A DNA stretch of 64,000 nucleotides from an uncultured Collinsella sp. GTDB taxonomy: Bacteria > Actinomycetota > Coriobacteriia > Coriobacteriales > Coriobacteriaceae. A program made the position numbers and the translations under genes. Of the stretch, positions 6,994-15,379 are shown in pieces. Where the stretch lies: assembly GCA_959599095.1 (NCBI GenBank), contig CAUGGC010000002.1:1-64000 (forward strand), written 5' to 3'. The notes under the pieces were generated by a model that saw nothing but the letters and a program-made list of their open reading frames with translations, had not been told where the DNA came from and made no database searches. The number at the start of each line of letters is the position of its first letter. Position 1 is the first letter of the stretch.

Positions 6994-8244
6994 TTAGAGA
7001 GCGGGTGGGAGGGTGTCGAGGAGGGCTTGGGCGGTGTTGGCGGCGCAGTCGCGTGAGTCGATGATGTAGTCGGCCCAGGCGCGGTAGCGCGGCATGCGCT
7101 GTTCGGCCAGCTTGTCGATACCGTCGCGGGCGGTGATGGGGCGACCCTTGTGGGCGAGTTCGTCGAGCTTACGGTTGAGCATCACGATCTGGCTGTTCTG
7201 GTGCAGTAGCGGGTAGTTCTCGTCGCGCGTGACCACGCCGCCGCCGGTGGAAAGCACCAGGCCGCTGCGCTTGGAGATGCCGGCCAGCGCCGCCGTCTCC
7301 TGCTCGCGGAAGGCCGCCTCGCCGCGCTCGACGATAAGGTCGGCGCAGGGCATGCCCAGGCGCTCCTCGAGGGCGCGGTCCAGGTCGATGTGCTCTCGCC
7401 CCGTGAGCAGGGCAATCTGCTCGCCCACGCGGGTCTTGCCCGAGCCCGGCATACCGATCAGCGCGATGTTCTGTTCGCGGCGTGACAGGCGCTCCGTTAC
7501 GTCCAGAATGCGCTCACGCGGAGTGACCTGGCCGGTGTAGCGCTCAACGGCTTGCGCCGCCTGGGCCACGAGCATTAGCAGGCCGCCGATGCAGGGGATG
7601 CCGCGGCGCTCGGCCTCGAGCATCAGGCCCGTGCGTGCAGGGTTGTAGACAATGTCGATAACGCCTTCGAGCGCATCGAGCCCCTCGAGCGTGCAGGGGG
7701 CATCGGGACAGTGGGGGAACATGCCGGCGGGCGTGCAGTTGACGAGCAGGGCAGCGTCGGACTGCTGCGAGATATTGTCGTAGTTGACCTCGCTCGTGCG
7801 GCCGACCGGCACGACAATGGCGCCCAGGTCGCCGAGCACCATGCTGGCAGTGGTGCCGGCGCCACCGGTGGCACCGAGCACGAGGGCCTTCTTGCCGGCG
7901 ACCTCAACGCCCAGCTCCTCGACCAGGCACTGAAAGCCGAAGTAGTCGGTGTTGTCGCCGCGCAGGCGGCCGTCGGGCAGGCGCGTGATGGTGTTGACGT
8001 TTCCCATACGCTCGGCGAGTGGACTCAGCTCGTCCAGGTATTCCATGACGGCGCGCTTGTAGGGGATGGTCACGTTGGTGCCCTCCCATTCGTCACCCGT
8101 CATAAAAGCCTGGAGGTCCTCGGGCTCGCGCTCAAAACGCACATACTCTAGCCCCGCGAGCTCCTTGTAGATGGTCGGGGTGTAGCTGTGGCCCAGCACG
8201 CGGCCCAGCACGCCGTAGGGGCGGGTTGCGGCGACATCGGTCAT
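6994..8244 (-). CDS. aroEK: Shikimate dehydrogenase / shikimate kinase fusion (AroE-AroK)
   Basis: Reduces 3-dehydroshikimate with NADPH and then phosphorylates shikimate. Of 416 residues, about 1-250 are AroE: NVTIPYK with K63, GDNTDYFG with D100, nucleotide loop LGATGGAG at 123-130, and the C-terminal LLMLVAQAAQA helix. About 258-416 are AroK: Walker A GMPGSGKT at 264-271, DLD near 287-289, STGGGVV near 332-338 and the lid segment RPIT. The usual GHSLSP substrate motif of AroE reads GHSYTP here. Its ATG follows the pheA TAG directly; GGAGGTG inside the pheA end is the ribosome site. Fusing the two steps is uncommon but the halves look intact. Confidence 0.93.
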   Translation of the reverse strand: MTDVAATRPYGVLGRVLGHSYTPTIYKELAGLEYVRFEREPEDLQAFMTGDEWEGTNVTIPYKRAVMEYLDELSPLAERMGNVNTITRLPDGRLRGDNTDYFGFQCLVEELGVEVAGKKALVLGATGGAGTTASMVLGDLGAIVVPVGRTSEVNYDNISQQSDAALLVNCTPAGMFPHCPDAPCTLEGLDALEGVIDIVYNPARTGLMLEAERRGIPCIGGLLMLVAQAAQAVERYTGQVTPRERILDVTERLSRREQNIALIGMPGSGKTRVGEQIALLTGREHIDLDRALEERLGMPCADLIVERGEAAFREQETAALAGISKRSGLVLSTGGGVVTRDENYPLLHQNSQIVMLNRKLDELAHKGRPITARDGIDKLAEQRMPRYRAWADYIIDSRDCAANTAQALLDTLPPAL

Positions 8245-9390
8245 CTAGAGCACCTCCGTGTAACTGCCAAAGTAGGTGAAGCTCTCGCACACGTCGTCGA
8301 TGGAATCGAGCAGGTCATCGAGGGCCTTGCTGCCAAAGGGGCAGTCCAGGTCAAAGTAGAACATAAACTCAAAGTCGTGCCCGGGGATGGGGCGGCTCTC
8401 GAGCTTGATGAGGTTGATATTGAGCGCGTAGAAGCGCTCGAGTACGCGATAGAGTGCGCCCGGCTCGTTGGCCGTGGTAATCATGAGCGAGGTGCGGTTG
8501 GCGCCGGGGTAGACGCGTGGCTCGCGGCTGATGACGACAAAGCGCGTGTAGTTGTTGTCCGAGTCCTGGATGTTGGGCTCCAGTACCTCCAGGCCGTAGA
8601 GTGCCGCGCAGCTGCGCGATGCGATGGCGGCAACATCGGTGCGTTCGGAGCTGGCGACCATCTCGGCCGACATGGCCGTGTTGGGGTACTTGGTGGCGTG
8701 TAGGTCGTGCGCCTCGATAAAGCCGGCGCATTGGGCAATGGCCTGGCCGTGGCTGTAGACCTCGTGCACGTCCGCAAGCTTGGTGCCGGGCTTGACGAGC
8801 AAGTTGTGGTCGATTTTGAGGCGAAGCGAGCGCACGATGTGGAAGTCGAACTGGGCGAGCAGGTCGTAGACGGCGTTGACCGAGCCGGCGGTGGAGTTCT
8901 CGATGGGCAGCACGCCAAACTCGCAGAAGCCGTCGCGCACGGCGCACATGACGCCCTCGAAGGTCTCGAAAAACGCGATGTCGGGCACGTCGAAGAGCTT
9001 GCACGCGGCGATTTGGCTGTAAGCGCCCTCGACGCCCTGGCAGGCGACGGTGGCCGTTTGAGGGAAGGGCGTGTCGGAGGCTGCAGCCGTGGCGTGGGCC
9101 TTTTGCGAGACGGTGATGCCCTTGAGCTCGTTGATGTAGCGCTGCTGCTCGGCCTTGCTCATGCTCATGAGGAGACGGAACAGGGTGATGGTCTGCGCCT
9201 CGTAGCGCTCGGGCGCGCGGCTGGCGAGGTTGTTAAGTTTGGAGCGCTCGCGGGCAGGGTCGAAGACGGCCTTGCCCATCTCGATTTTTGATTTGGCGAC
9301 CTCGGTGGCAATGTCCATGCGTTCGACAAAACTGTTGAGGAGCGTGGTATCGATGCCATCGATGGCCTGGCGGATGTCAGCAAGGTCCAT
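8245..9390 (-). CDS. pheA: Chorismate mutase / prephenate dehydratase (P-protein)
   Basis: Commits chorismate to phenylalanine. 381 residues: AroQ-class chorismate mutase helices about 1-90 (DLADIRQAIDGID start), prephenate dehydratase about 112-290 with GVEGAYSQ, LPIENSTAGSV and the NNYTRF motif, and a C-terminal ACT domain about 300-375 with GALY and ESRP, the Phe-binding feedback motifs. I chose the ATG at 9390, with AAAGGGG seven bases upstream, rather than a GTG five codons earlier. Separated from aroC by a REP-like inverted pair. Confidence 0.94.
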   Translation of the reverse strand: MDLADIRQAIDGIDTTLLNSFVERMDIATEVAKSKIEMGKAVFDPARERSKLNNLASRAPERYEAQTITLFRLLMSMSKAEQQRYINELKGITVSQKAHATAAASDTPFPQTATVACQGVEGAYSQIAACKLFDVPDIAFFETFEGVMCAVRDGFCEFGVLPIENSTAGSVNAVYDLLAQFDFHIVRSLRLKIDHNLLVKPGTKLADVHEVYSHGQAIAQCAGFIEAHDLHATKYPNTAMSAEMVASSERTDVAAIASRSCAALYGLEVLEPNIQDSDNNYTRFVVISREPRVYPGANRTSLMITTANEPGALYRVLERFYALNINLIKLESRPIPGHDFEFMFYFDLDCPFGSKALDDLLDSIDDVCESFTYFGSYTEVL

Positions 9391-9411
9391 AGGGACCCCT
9401 TTCACGTGTCG

Positions 9412-9487
9412 GTGATTTTTCTGGGACGGGGATTAAAAAATCACTGGGTACACAATGATTTTTTAATCCCCGTCCCAGAAAAATCAC
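9412..9487. repeat. Perfect 32-bp inverted pair of REP-like units (BIME-like) inside the aro operon
   Basis: Arms 9412-9443 and 9456-9487 are exact reverse complements, with a 12-nt loop. Each arm is itself a small stem-loop unit: ends TGATTTTT and AAAAATCA around the core CTGGGACGGGGA. The same unit flanks the RAYT gene at 35-36 kb, so these are most likely its REP sequences. Lies between aroC and pheA and would form a very long RNA hairpin in the operon transcript. Confidence 0.85.
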
Positions 9488-9526
9488 TGGGTGGGCGTGG
9501 GGGCCGGAGTTGGCCCCCAGAGATTT

Positions 9527-10624
9527 TTAGAGCTGGCCTACGTCCTCGAGGAGGGCGTCCCAGATGGTGAGCGCCGCGGCTGCCTCGGCTACGGGGACAG
9601 CGCGCGGGACGATGCAGGGATCGTGGCGGCCATGGACCGAAAGCTCGGCGTTTTCCATGGCGTCCATGTCCACGGTCTGCTGCTCGCGGCCAATAGAGGG
9701 CGTCGGCTTTACGGCCATGCGCCACATGACGGGCGCGCCGGTCGAAATGCCGCCCAGGATGCCGCCGGCGTTATTGGACTCGACCTCGATCTCGCCGGTC
9801 TCGGCATCGATGCGATACGGATCATTGTTCTCGCTGCCGCGCATGGCGGCCACGGCAAAGCCCATGCCAAATTCCACGCCCTTTACGGCGGGAATGCCAA
9901 ACGCGATCTGCGCGATGCGGTTCTCGATGCCGTCGAACATGGGGTCACCGATGCCCGCGGGCAGGCCGTAGATGCCACATTCCACGATGCCGCCGATGCT
10001 GTCGAGCTCGTCGCGCGCGGCCAGAATTTCCTCGCGCATGCGACCGGCAGCGGCGGCGTCAATGCAGGGCAGGGCGTTCGTAAGGATCGCCTTGCGGTCG
10101 GCCTCGCGATAGGCCATGTCGTCCATAGGCAGGTCGGAGATGCCGCCGATCTGCGCGACGTGCGCCATGACCTTGATGCCACGGGCCTCGAGTGCCTGCA
10201 GCGCGATACCGCCGGCGATGCATAGGGGGGCCGTCAGGCGGCCGGAGAAGTGTCCGCCGCCGGCGACGTCGTGCATGTTGTGGTATTTCACGCGCGCGGG
10301 AAAGTCTGCGTGTCCGGGGCGGGGTTTGCGGCGCAGCTCGGAATAGTCTTTGGAGCGCGTGTTGGTGTTCTCGATAATCGCGGCTATAGGTGCGCCAGTG
10401 GTGTGTCCATCTACAACGCCGGCGATGATGCGCACGGCGTCAGCCTCGCGGCGCTTGGTTGCGGTCTCGTCGCGACCGGGGGCGCGACGGTCCAAAAAGG
10501 CCTGCAGCTGCTCCTGGTCAACGGCGATACCGGCGGGAATGCCGTCGAGCGAGCAGCCAATAGCAGGGGAGTGCGACTGGCCGAAAATGCTAAGATGCAA
10601 AACGTTGCCAAAGGTCGAGGACAT
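9527..10624 (-). CDS. aroC: Chorismate synthase
   Basis: Last common step: FMN-dependent anti-elimination of phosphate from EPSP to chorismate. 365 residues, the standard length. FGQSHSPAIGCSLDGIPAG at about 14-32, RRAPGRDETATKRREAD near 46-62 and the RPGHAD motif near 103-108 are present. Starts one base after the aroA stop, with GAGGAG at the end of aroA as ribosome site. Downstream (minus strand) a REP-like pair separates it from pheA. Confidence 0.97.
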   Translation of the reverse strand: MSSTFGNVLHLSIFGQSHSPAIGCSLDGIPAGIAVDQEQLQAFLDRRAPGRDETATKRREADAVRIIAGVVDGHTTGAPIAAIIENTNTRSKDYSELRRKPRPGHADFPARVKYHNMHDVAGGGHFSGRLTAPLCIAGGIALQALEARGIKVMAHVAQIGGISDLPMDDMAYREADRKAILTNALPCIDAAAAGRMREEILAARDELDSIGGIVECGIYGLPAGIGDPMFDGIENRIAQIAFGIPAVKGVEFGMGFAVAAMRGSENNDPYRIDAETGEIEVESNNAGGILGGISTGAPVMWRMAVKPTPSIGREQQTVDMDAMENAELSVHGRHDPCIVPRAVPVAEAAAALTIWDALLEDVGQL

Positions 10625-10625
10625 A

Positions 10626-11945
10626 CTACTCCTCCTCGAGCGTGACCTTGCCGCCCAGCAGGCGGTAGTGGTCGAAGAAATCGGGATAGGACTTGTTGAC
10701 GGCCTCGGCGCCGTGGATCACGACCTCGCCGGTGGCACGGCTCGCAGCGATGGCAGCCATCATGGCGATGCGGTGGTCGTTGTGCGAATCGACCTCGCCG
10801 CCGGTAAAGGCGTCGACGCCCTTGATGATGAGGTCGTCGCCGGCAATACGCACCTGCGCACCCAGTGCGGTGAGCTCGCGGGTGGTAGTGGCCAGGCGGT
10901 CCGATTCCTTGATGCGCAGTCGGGCGCAATCGCGGATGAACGTGCGGCCTTGCGCCAACGACGCTACAGCAGAGATAACGGGCACCAGGTCGGGGATGTC
11001 GTGCGCGCTCATCTCAAAGCCGGCGAGCTTGTCGGACTGCACGGTGGCGGCGTTGGTGGAGCGCACGATGCGGGCGCCAAAGCGCGAGAGCGCGGCGAGC
11101 ACGTTGCGGTCGCCCTGTGCGGAGCTCAGCGACACGCCTTCCACAGTGATGGGGTCGGAGCCGATGGCGCCGGCACACAGCCAAAAGGCCGCATTGGACC
11201 AATCGCCTTCGACGGCCACGCTGCCGGGCGTGCGGTACGAGCAGCTGCTCACACGGAAGTTCGTGATCTCGGGCTGGCCGTCCTTGGCGGGGATACGCTC
11301 GACGTTGACCTCGACGCCGAAGGCCTTCATGGCCTGGATGGTCAGGTTGATGTAGGGGCGGCTCTCGATAAGGCCGGTCACCTGCACGCAGGAGGGCTGG
11401 GCCAGCAGCGGGGCCGCCAGCAGCAAGCCGGAGATGTATTGCGAGCTCACATTGCCCGGCAGAATAAAGGTGCCCGGGCGCATGCGGCCACTTGTCTTGA
11501 GCGGAAAGCCGCCCAGACCCTGCAGGTCGCAGCCGGCGGCAATGATCTCGTCGGAGAGCGGGGAGAGTGGGCGCGCGCCCAGGCGGCCCTGTCCCACAAA
11601 GGTTGCCTCTGCCCCCAGTGCGCAGGCGACGGGCAGCATAAAGCGGAGCGTGGAGCCGCTCTCGCCGCAGTCGAGCGTGCCGCCGGCAAGTGCCTTGAGC
11701 AGGCCAAATTCAATGCTCTTCATGGTGGGGTGGACCTGGAAGCCGTCCTCGACGGTCTCGATGCGGGCGCCCAGCGCCGTGAGGCAGCGCACCGTGGCCT
11801 CGATATCGGCGCAGGTGGTGTTGCAGGTCACATGCGTTTCTCCGTTGGCGAGTGCAGCGCAGATGATGAGACGATGCGCCATTGACTTGGATGCAATGGC
11901 GGGAACGGTGCCCTTGAGCGGGGAGGGGGTGATGCGGGCTAGCAT
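10626..11945 (-). CDS. aroA: 3-phosphoshikimate 1-carboxyvinyltransferase (EPSP synthase)
   Basis: Transfers enolpyruvyl from PEP to shikimate 3-phosphate. 439 residues with the two inside-out alpha/beta domains of the family: ASKSMAHRL with K20, LDCGESGSTLRF near 94-105, and IKESDRLA near 342-349. The N-terminal SKS-x-x-xR pattern is the substrate-binding loop. Overlaps the end of aroB by seven bases, so the pair is coupled. Confidence 0.96.
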   Translation of the reverse strand: MLARITPSPLKGTVPAIASKSMAHRLIICAALANGETHVTCNTTCADIEATVRCLTALGARIETVEDGFQVHPTMKSIEFGLLKALAGGTLDCGESGSTLRFMLPVACALGAEATFVGQGRLGARPLSPLSDEIIAAGCDLQGLGGFPLKTSGRMRPGTFILPGNVSSQYISGLLLAAPLLAQPSCVQVTGLIESRPYINLTIQAMKAFGVEVNVERIPAKDGQPEITNFRVSSCSYRTPGSVAVEGDWSNAAFWLCAGAIGSDPITVEGVSLSSAQGDRNVLAALSRFGARIVRSTNAATVQSDKLAGFEMSAHDIPDLVPVISAVASLAQGRTFIRDCARLRIKESDRLATTTRELTALGAQVRIAGDDLIIKGVDAFTGGEVDSHNDHRIAMMAAIAASRATGEVVIHGAEAVNKSYPDFFDHYRLLGGKVTLEEE

Positions 11946-13045
11946 GCGGATACGTCTCCCTTCTGGTCGAGGCCCTCGGCAAGTAAATCATGGAAAGTGG
12001 AAAGCGGCGTGCGGTCGATGCTGCAGCGGCCAATGCCGTGCGGAATCACCAGATCGATGGTGTCACCGGCGCGTTTTTTGTCGTGCAGCGCCTCGGCAAA
12101 GATGGCGTCGGCCGAAAGCTCACAGCGAGTCTTAAGGCCATGGCGGGCGCAGAGCTCTTCTATGCGGCCGGGAAGTTCGGCATCGCAAATGCCGTGCAGG
12201 GCCGCGGCACGCGTGATGATACCCATGCCGATCGACACGCAGTTGCCGTGTCCCAGCTCAAAGTGCTCGCAGGCCTCGACGGCATGTCCGGCGCTGTGCC
12301 CAAAGTTAAGCAGCTTTCGCTGGTTAGTCTCGCGCTCGTCGGCAACGACCACGGCGCGCTTGATGTCGATGTTGCGGGCGATGATGAGTGCCACGCGAGC
12401 CACGTCCTGGTTAAGCAGCTTCAGCGTGAGCGGGGTTTTCTCCAGTTCCGCGAAAAGCTCTGGATCGGCAATCACGGCGTGCTTGACGACCTCGCCGCAG
12501 CCGTCAGCGAACTGCTCGGGCGTGAGGGTGGCCAGGCATCCCACATCGGCGATAACAACACTCGGCTGCCAAAAGGCTCCGGCCAGGTTCTTGCCGGCGG
12601 CCAGGTCGATGGCCGTCTTGCCGCCCACCGACGAGTCCACCATGGCGAGCAGGCTCGTCGGGATCTGCACAAACTTGCAGCCACGCATGTAGGTGGCGGC
12701 CACAAAGCCCGCCACGTCGCCCACGACGCCGCCGCCGAGTGCCACGATCACGTCGGAACGCGAAAGCTCGTGCTCGGCCACAAACTCAAGTATGGCAACG
12801 TAGGTCTCGGCGCGCTTGTGTGCCTCGCCGGCCTCGAAGGTGCAGATGCTTACCTCATAGCCTGACGCCTCCAGGCTCTGCTTGACGGGCATCTGGTAGA
12901 GCGGACCCACGTTGGTGTCCGTCACGATGACGGCGCGAGTGCCTCCGGCGGTGGCGCGAACGAGCGGCCCAGCCTGCTCCAGCAAAAAGGTGCCCACGTG
13001 TACCTGGTAGGGGCGTGCGGTGTCGATATCGATGGAAATCGCCAT
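11939..13045 (-). CDS. aroB: 3-dehydroquinate synthase
   Basis: Cyclises DAHP to 3-dehydroquinate using NAD and a divalent metal. 368 residues. GEAHKRAETY near 74-83, the glycine-rich GGGVVGDVAGFVAATYMRG near 103-121, SSVGGKTA near 137-144, and the metal-binding E in CGEVVKHAVI plus KLLNFGHSAGHAVE with two histidines are all present. Start ATG has AAAGGA about 11 bases upstream. Third gene of the aro operon. Confidence 0.96.
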   Translation of the reverse strand: MAISIDIDTARPYQVHVGTFLLEQAGPLVRATAGGTRAVIVTDTNVGPLYQMPVKQSLEASGYEVSICTFEAGEAHKRAETYVAILEFVAEHELSRSDVIVALGGGVVGDVAGFVAATYMRGCKFVQIPTSLLAMVDSSVGGKTAIDLAAGKNLAGAFWQPSVVIADVGCLATLTPEQFADGCGEVVKHAVIADPELFAELEKTPLTLKLLNQDVARVALIIARNIDIKRAVVVADERETNQRKLLNFGHSAGHAVEACEHFELGHGNCVSIGMGIITRAAALHGICDAELPGRIEELCARHGLKTRCELSADAIFAEALHDKKRAGDTIDLVIPHGIGRCSIDRTPLSTFHDLLAEGLDQKGDVSAC

Positions 13046-13081
13046 AAGCTATGGTCCTTTCGACCTGGCGTGATGGGTGGT

Positions 13082-13996
13082 CTAGTGGGAGGCCTCGTCG
13101 TCGAGCGCGCGCTTAATGCGATCGCCCTCGGCAAGGAGATTCTCCAGATAGCGCTGGTCGCGGTCCTTGAGCGCGCGGCTGTAGGCACCGAGCGAGTCGA
13201 TCAGATGGTCGATCTCGAAGGCGAGCGCGTCGGCGTCGTCGATCATGAGCTCGGACCACATCTGCGGGTTGAGGTGGGCCACGCGTGTGAGGTCGCGGTA
13301 GCTACCGGCCGAAAAGCCGTGGTGGACCTGGGCGGTGGGGCTCTTTACGTAGGCGTTGGACACCACGTGCGCGAGCTGGCTCGTAAAGGCGATCACGCGG
13401 TCGTGCTCGGCGGCGGTAGTCACGCTGAACTTGCCAAACCCCAAGGGGCGCACCATCTCGCGCACCTGGCCCAAAAGCTCCAGCTTAAGTGCGTCGTCCA
13501 CTGCGGGTGGTACAAGCACGAGCGGGGCGCCCTGGAACAGGTCGGCGCGGGAGTGCGCGTAGCCCGAGAACTGGGTGCCCGCCATGGGGTGTGCGCCCAC
13601 AAAGTAAAAGCCGTGCTCTCGTGCGAGCTCAAAGGCCCGCTCACACACAATGCCCTTGACGCCCACGGTGTCGATCACCACGGGACCCATGATGGCCTCG
13701 GTGTCGGTGGCGTCGGAGAGCGCCTGGGTGTGGGCCTCGAGCCACTCGATGCACGCCTCGGGATAGCAGGCAAGGACTATGATGTCGCACTCGCCGAGCG
13801 TCTCGTCGTTGAGCTCGCCGGCGACGGTACCCATGCTGGCGGCCGTCATGACGTCGTCATCGGGGTCCCAGGCCAGCACGCGGACGCCCGCCTGCGCATA
13901 GCCGCGAGCAAAGCTGCCGCCGATGAGGCCCAGGCCCACAATGCCGGCGCACTTGGGGCCACCCTGGTTAACGCGTGCGTTTCTCACCGTACCCAT
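13082..13996 (-). CDS. tyrA: Prephenate dehydrogenase
   Basis: Oxidatively decarboxylates prephenate for tyrosine synthesis. 304 residues, a stand-alone TyrA without chorismate mutase or an obvious ACT domain. Rossmann motif VGLGLIGGS near 19-27; GAHPMAGT near 146-153 holds the catalytic-region histidine. The first 14 residues look like a short extension. AGGAG at the end of the DAHP synthase gene is the likely ribosome site; the genes are three bases apart. Confidence 0.92.
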   Translation of the reverse strand: MGTVRNARVNQGGPKCAGIVGLGLIGGSFARGYAQAGVRVLAWDPDDDVMTAASMGTVAGELNDETLGECDIIVLACYPEACIEWLEAHTQALSDATDTEAIMGPVVIDTVGVKGIVCERAFELAREHGFYFVGAHPMAGTQFSGYAHSRADLFQGAPLVLVPPAVDDALKLELLGQVREMVRPLGFGKFSVTTAAEHDRVIAFTSQLAHVVSNAYVKSPTAQVHHGFSAGSYRDLTRVAHLNPQMWSELMIDDADALAFEIDHLIDSLGAYSRALKDRDQRYLENLLAEGDRIKRALDDEASH

Positions 13997-13999
13997 GGT

Positions 14000-15025
14000 C
14001 TACTCCTGAACGGTCTCTTGGCAGACGACCTCGCGGATGGCGCGGATGCGGCGCATGGTGTCGTCAAACTGGTCGGGGGTGAGGGCCTGAGCGCCATCGG
14101 ACCAGGCGTGGCTCGGGTCGTCGTGGACCTCGATCTCCAGGCCATTGGCGCCGCAGGCGGTCGCGGCGAGCGCCATGGGCTCAACATAGCGGGTGTAACC
14201 GGTGGCGTGGCTGGGGTCGGCGACGACGGGCAGGTGTGACAGATGGTGCAGCACCGGCACGGCGTTGAGGTCGAAGGTGTTGCGGGTGCGGGTCTCGAAG
14301 GTGCGGATACCGCGCTCGCACAGGATGACGTTGTCGTTGCCCTCGCTCATGATGTACTCGGCAGCCATGAGCAGCTCGTCGACGGTGCCGGACATGCCGC
14401 GCTTGAGCAGGATCGGGGTCTTGGTCTTGCCGACCTCCTTGAGCAGGGGGAAGTTCTGCGCGTTGCGGGCGCCGATCTGCATGACGTCGATTTTTTTATC
14501 CAAGAAAACCTGCACGTCGCGTGGGTCCATGATCTCGGTGACGATCGGCATGTCGAGCTCGGCGGATGCCTCGCATAGCAGGTCCAGACCGGCGGGGCCC
14601 ATGCCCTGGTAGGCGTACGGGGAGGTGCGGGGCTTGTAAGCGCCACCGCGCAGCATCGTGGCGCCGGCGGCTTTCACACGGCGTGCGATGCGAATGAGGT
14701 TTTCGCCCTCGACAGAGCAGGGACCGGCGATGACCTGGAACTGGTCGCCGCCGATCTTGACGCCGTGGCCGCAGTCGATGACGGAGTCCTCGGGGTGGAA
14801 CTTGCGGTTGGCGCGCTTGAACGGCTCGGAGACGCGCTGCACGCGCTCGACGACGTCCATGGACTCGAGGAGGAACGGGTCGATCTTGGTGGTGTCTCCC
14901 ACGAGACCGATAATAGTCTCGTTCTCGCCGCGCGAGACGTCGGTCTTGAGACCCTTCTTCTCAATCCAGCTGACGATATGGCTGACGGCCTCGTCACTGG
15001 CGCTCTGCTTTAAAATTGCAATCAT
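14000..15025 (-). CDS. aroF: 3-deoxy-7-phosphoheptulonate (DAHP) synthase, AroA-beta/AroG-like type
   Basis: First step of the pathway: condenses PEP and erythrose 4-phosphate. 341 residues: an N-terminal ferredoxin-like (ACT-like) regulatory domain about 1-70, then the TIM barrel with AGPCSVE, MLRGGAYKPRTSPYAYQG, QIGARN, LLKRGMS and DPSHATG. The barrel of this type resembles KDO8P synthase. I chose ATG 15025, preceded by GAGGTGAGAGG; the frame stays open another 45 codons but without a ribosome site and into a non-conserved stretch. First gene of the operon; a terminator-like hairpin lies just upstream. The gene symbol is one of several used for this enzyme. Confidence 0.93.
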   Translation of the reverse strand: MIAILKQSASDEAVSHIVSWIEKKGLKTDVSRGENETIIGLVGDTTKIDPFLLESMDVVERVQRVSEPFKRANRKFHPEDSVIDCGHGVKIGGDQFQVIAGPCSVEGENLIRIARRVKAAGATMLRGGAYKPRTSPYAYQGMGPAGLDLLCEASAELDMPIVTEIMDPRDVQVFLDKKIDVMQIGARNAQNFPLLKEVGKTKTPILLKRGMSGTVDELLMAAEYIMSEGNDNVILCERGIRTFETRTRNTFDLNAVPVLHHLSHLPVVADPSHATGYTRYVEPMALAATACGANGLEIEVHDDPSHAWSDGAQALTPDQFDDTMRRIRAIREVVCQETVQE

Positions 15026-15096
15026 GGTGTGCCTCTCACCTCGTTGGATAACTTTTGCAAAAACGGCCCGCATCGCGAGCCGTGTATATGGTGCAT
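15022..15096 (-). promoter_or_regulatory. Attenuator-like leader of the aro operon
   Basis: On the minus strand a 9-bp hairpin (15063-15083, one G-U pair, 3-nt loop) is followed by TTTTTGC, 34 bases before the DAHP synthase start: a textbook intrinsic terminator placed in the leader. A 24-codon open frame from ATG 15096 runs through the hairpin and ends in a TGA that overlaps the DAHP synthase start as ATGA. It has one Phe codon and no run of aromatic codons, and no clear ribosome site, so it need not be translated. The terminator is solid; attenuation is inferred. Confidence 0.5.
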
Positions 15097-15186
15097 GTGA
15101 GTTTATACTATTTGTTTCACTTTTGCGTTCTAAAGTGAGCCTCTGTGGCGTGTCTCCCACGTAATTGCAAAGCTTTTTCTATTATT

Positions 15187-15216
15187 TTGTTAGCCCGTGG
15201 CGCACTTGGGTATAAT
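15187..15216 (+). promoter_or_regulatory. Promoter of tRNA-Arg(CCG)
   Basis: TTGTTA at 15187-15192, an 18-base spacer and a perfect TATAAT at 15211-15216, eleven bases before the tRNA. Confidence 0.85.
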
Positions 15217-15227
15217 GCCAACCGTTC

Positions 15228-15304
15228 GCCCTATTAGCTCAGGGGATTAGAGCGTCTGCCTCCGGAGCAGAAGGCCGTTGGTTCGAATCCAACATGGGGC
15301 ACCA
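15228..15304 (+). tRNA. tRNA-Arg (anticodon CCG)
   Basis: A 77-nt cloverleaf: acceptor 15228-15234 with 15294-15300 (one G-U), anticodon stem TCTGC/GCAGA around loop CTCCGGA (anticodon CCG), T arm GGTTCGAATCC, encoded CCA at 15302-15304. A strong promoter precedes it and a terminator follows. Confidence 0.97.
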
Positions 15305-15315
15305 TCGAACGTAAG

Positions 15316-15348
15316 ACCGTCCGAACCTCGCATGGTCCGGGCGGTTTT
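15316..15348 (+). terminator. Intrinsic terminator after tRNA-Arg(CCG)
   Basis: Stem of about 12 bp (15316-15327 with 15334-15345, one G-U and one A-C), 6-nt loop, then TTTT. It lies between the tRNA and the P-type ATPase, which therefore needs read-through or its own promoter. Confidence 0.75.
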
Positions 15349-15379
15349 CTTATACCGACGCGACGTGATGGGACGTGGT

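Noticed and set aside
9499..9520. GGGGGCC/GGCCCCC hairpin after aroC taken as a terminator
   Set aside because: On the minus strand no T run follows it, and the REP pair close by offers a better explanation for structure in this gap.
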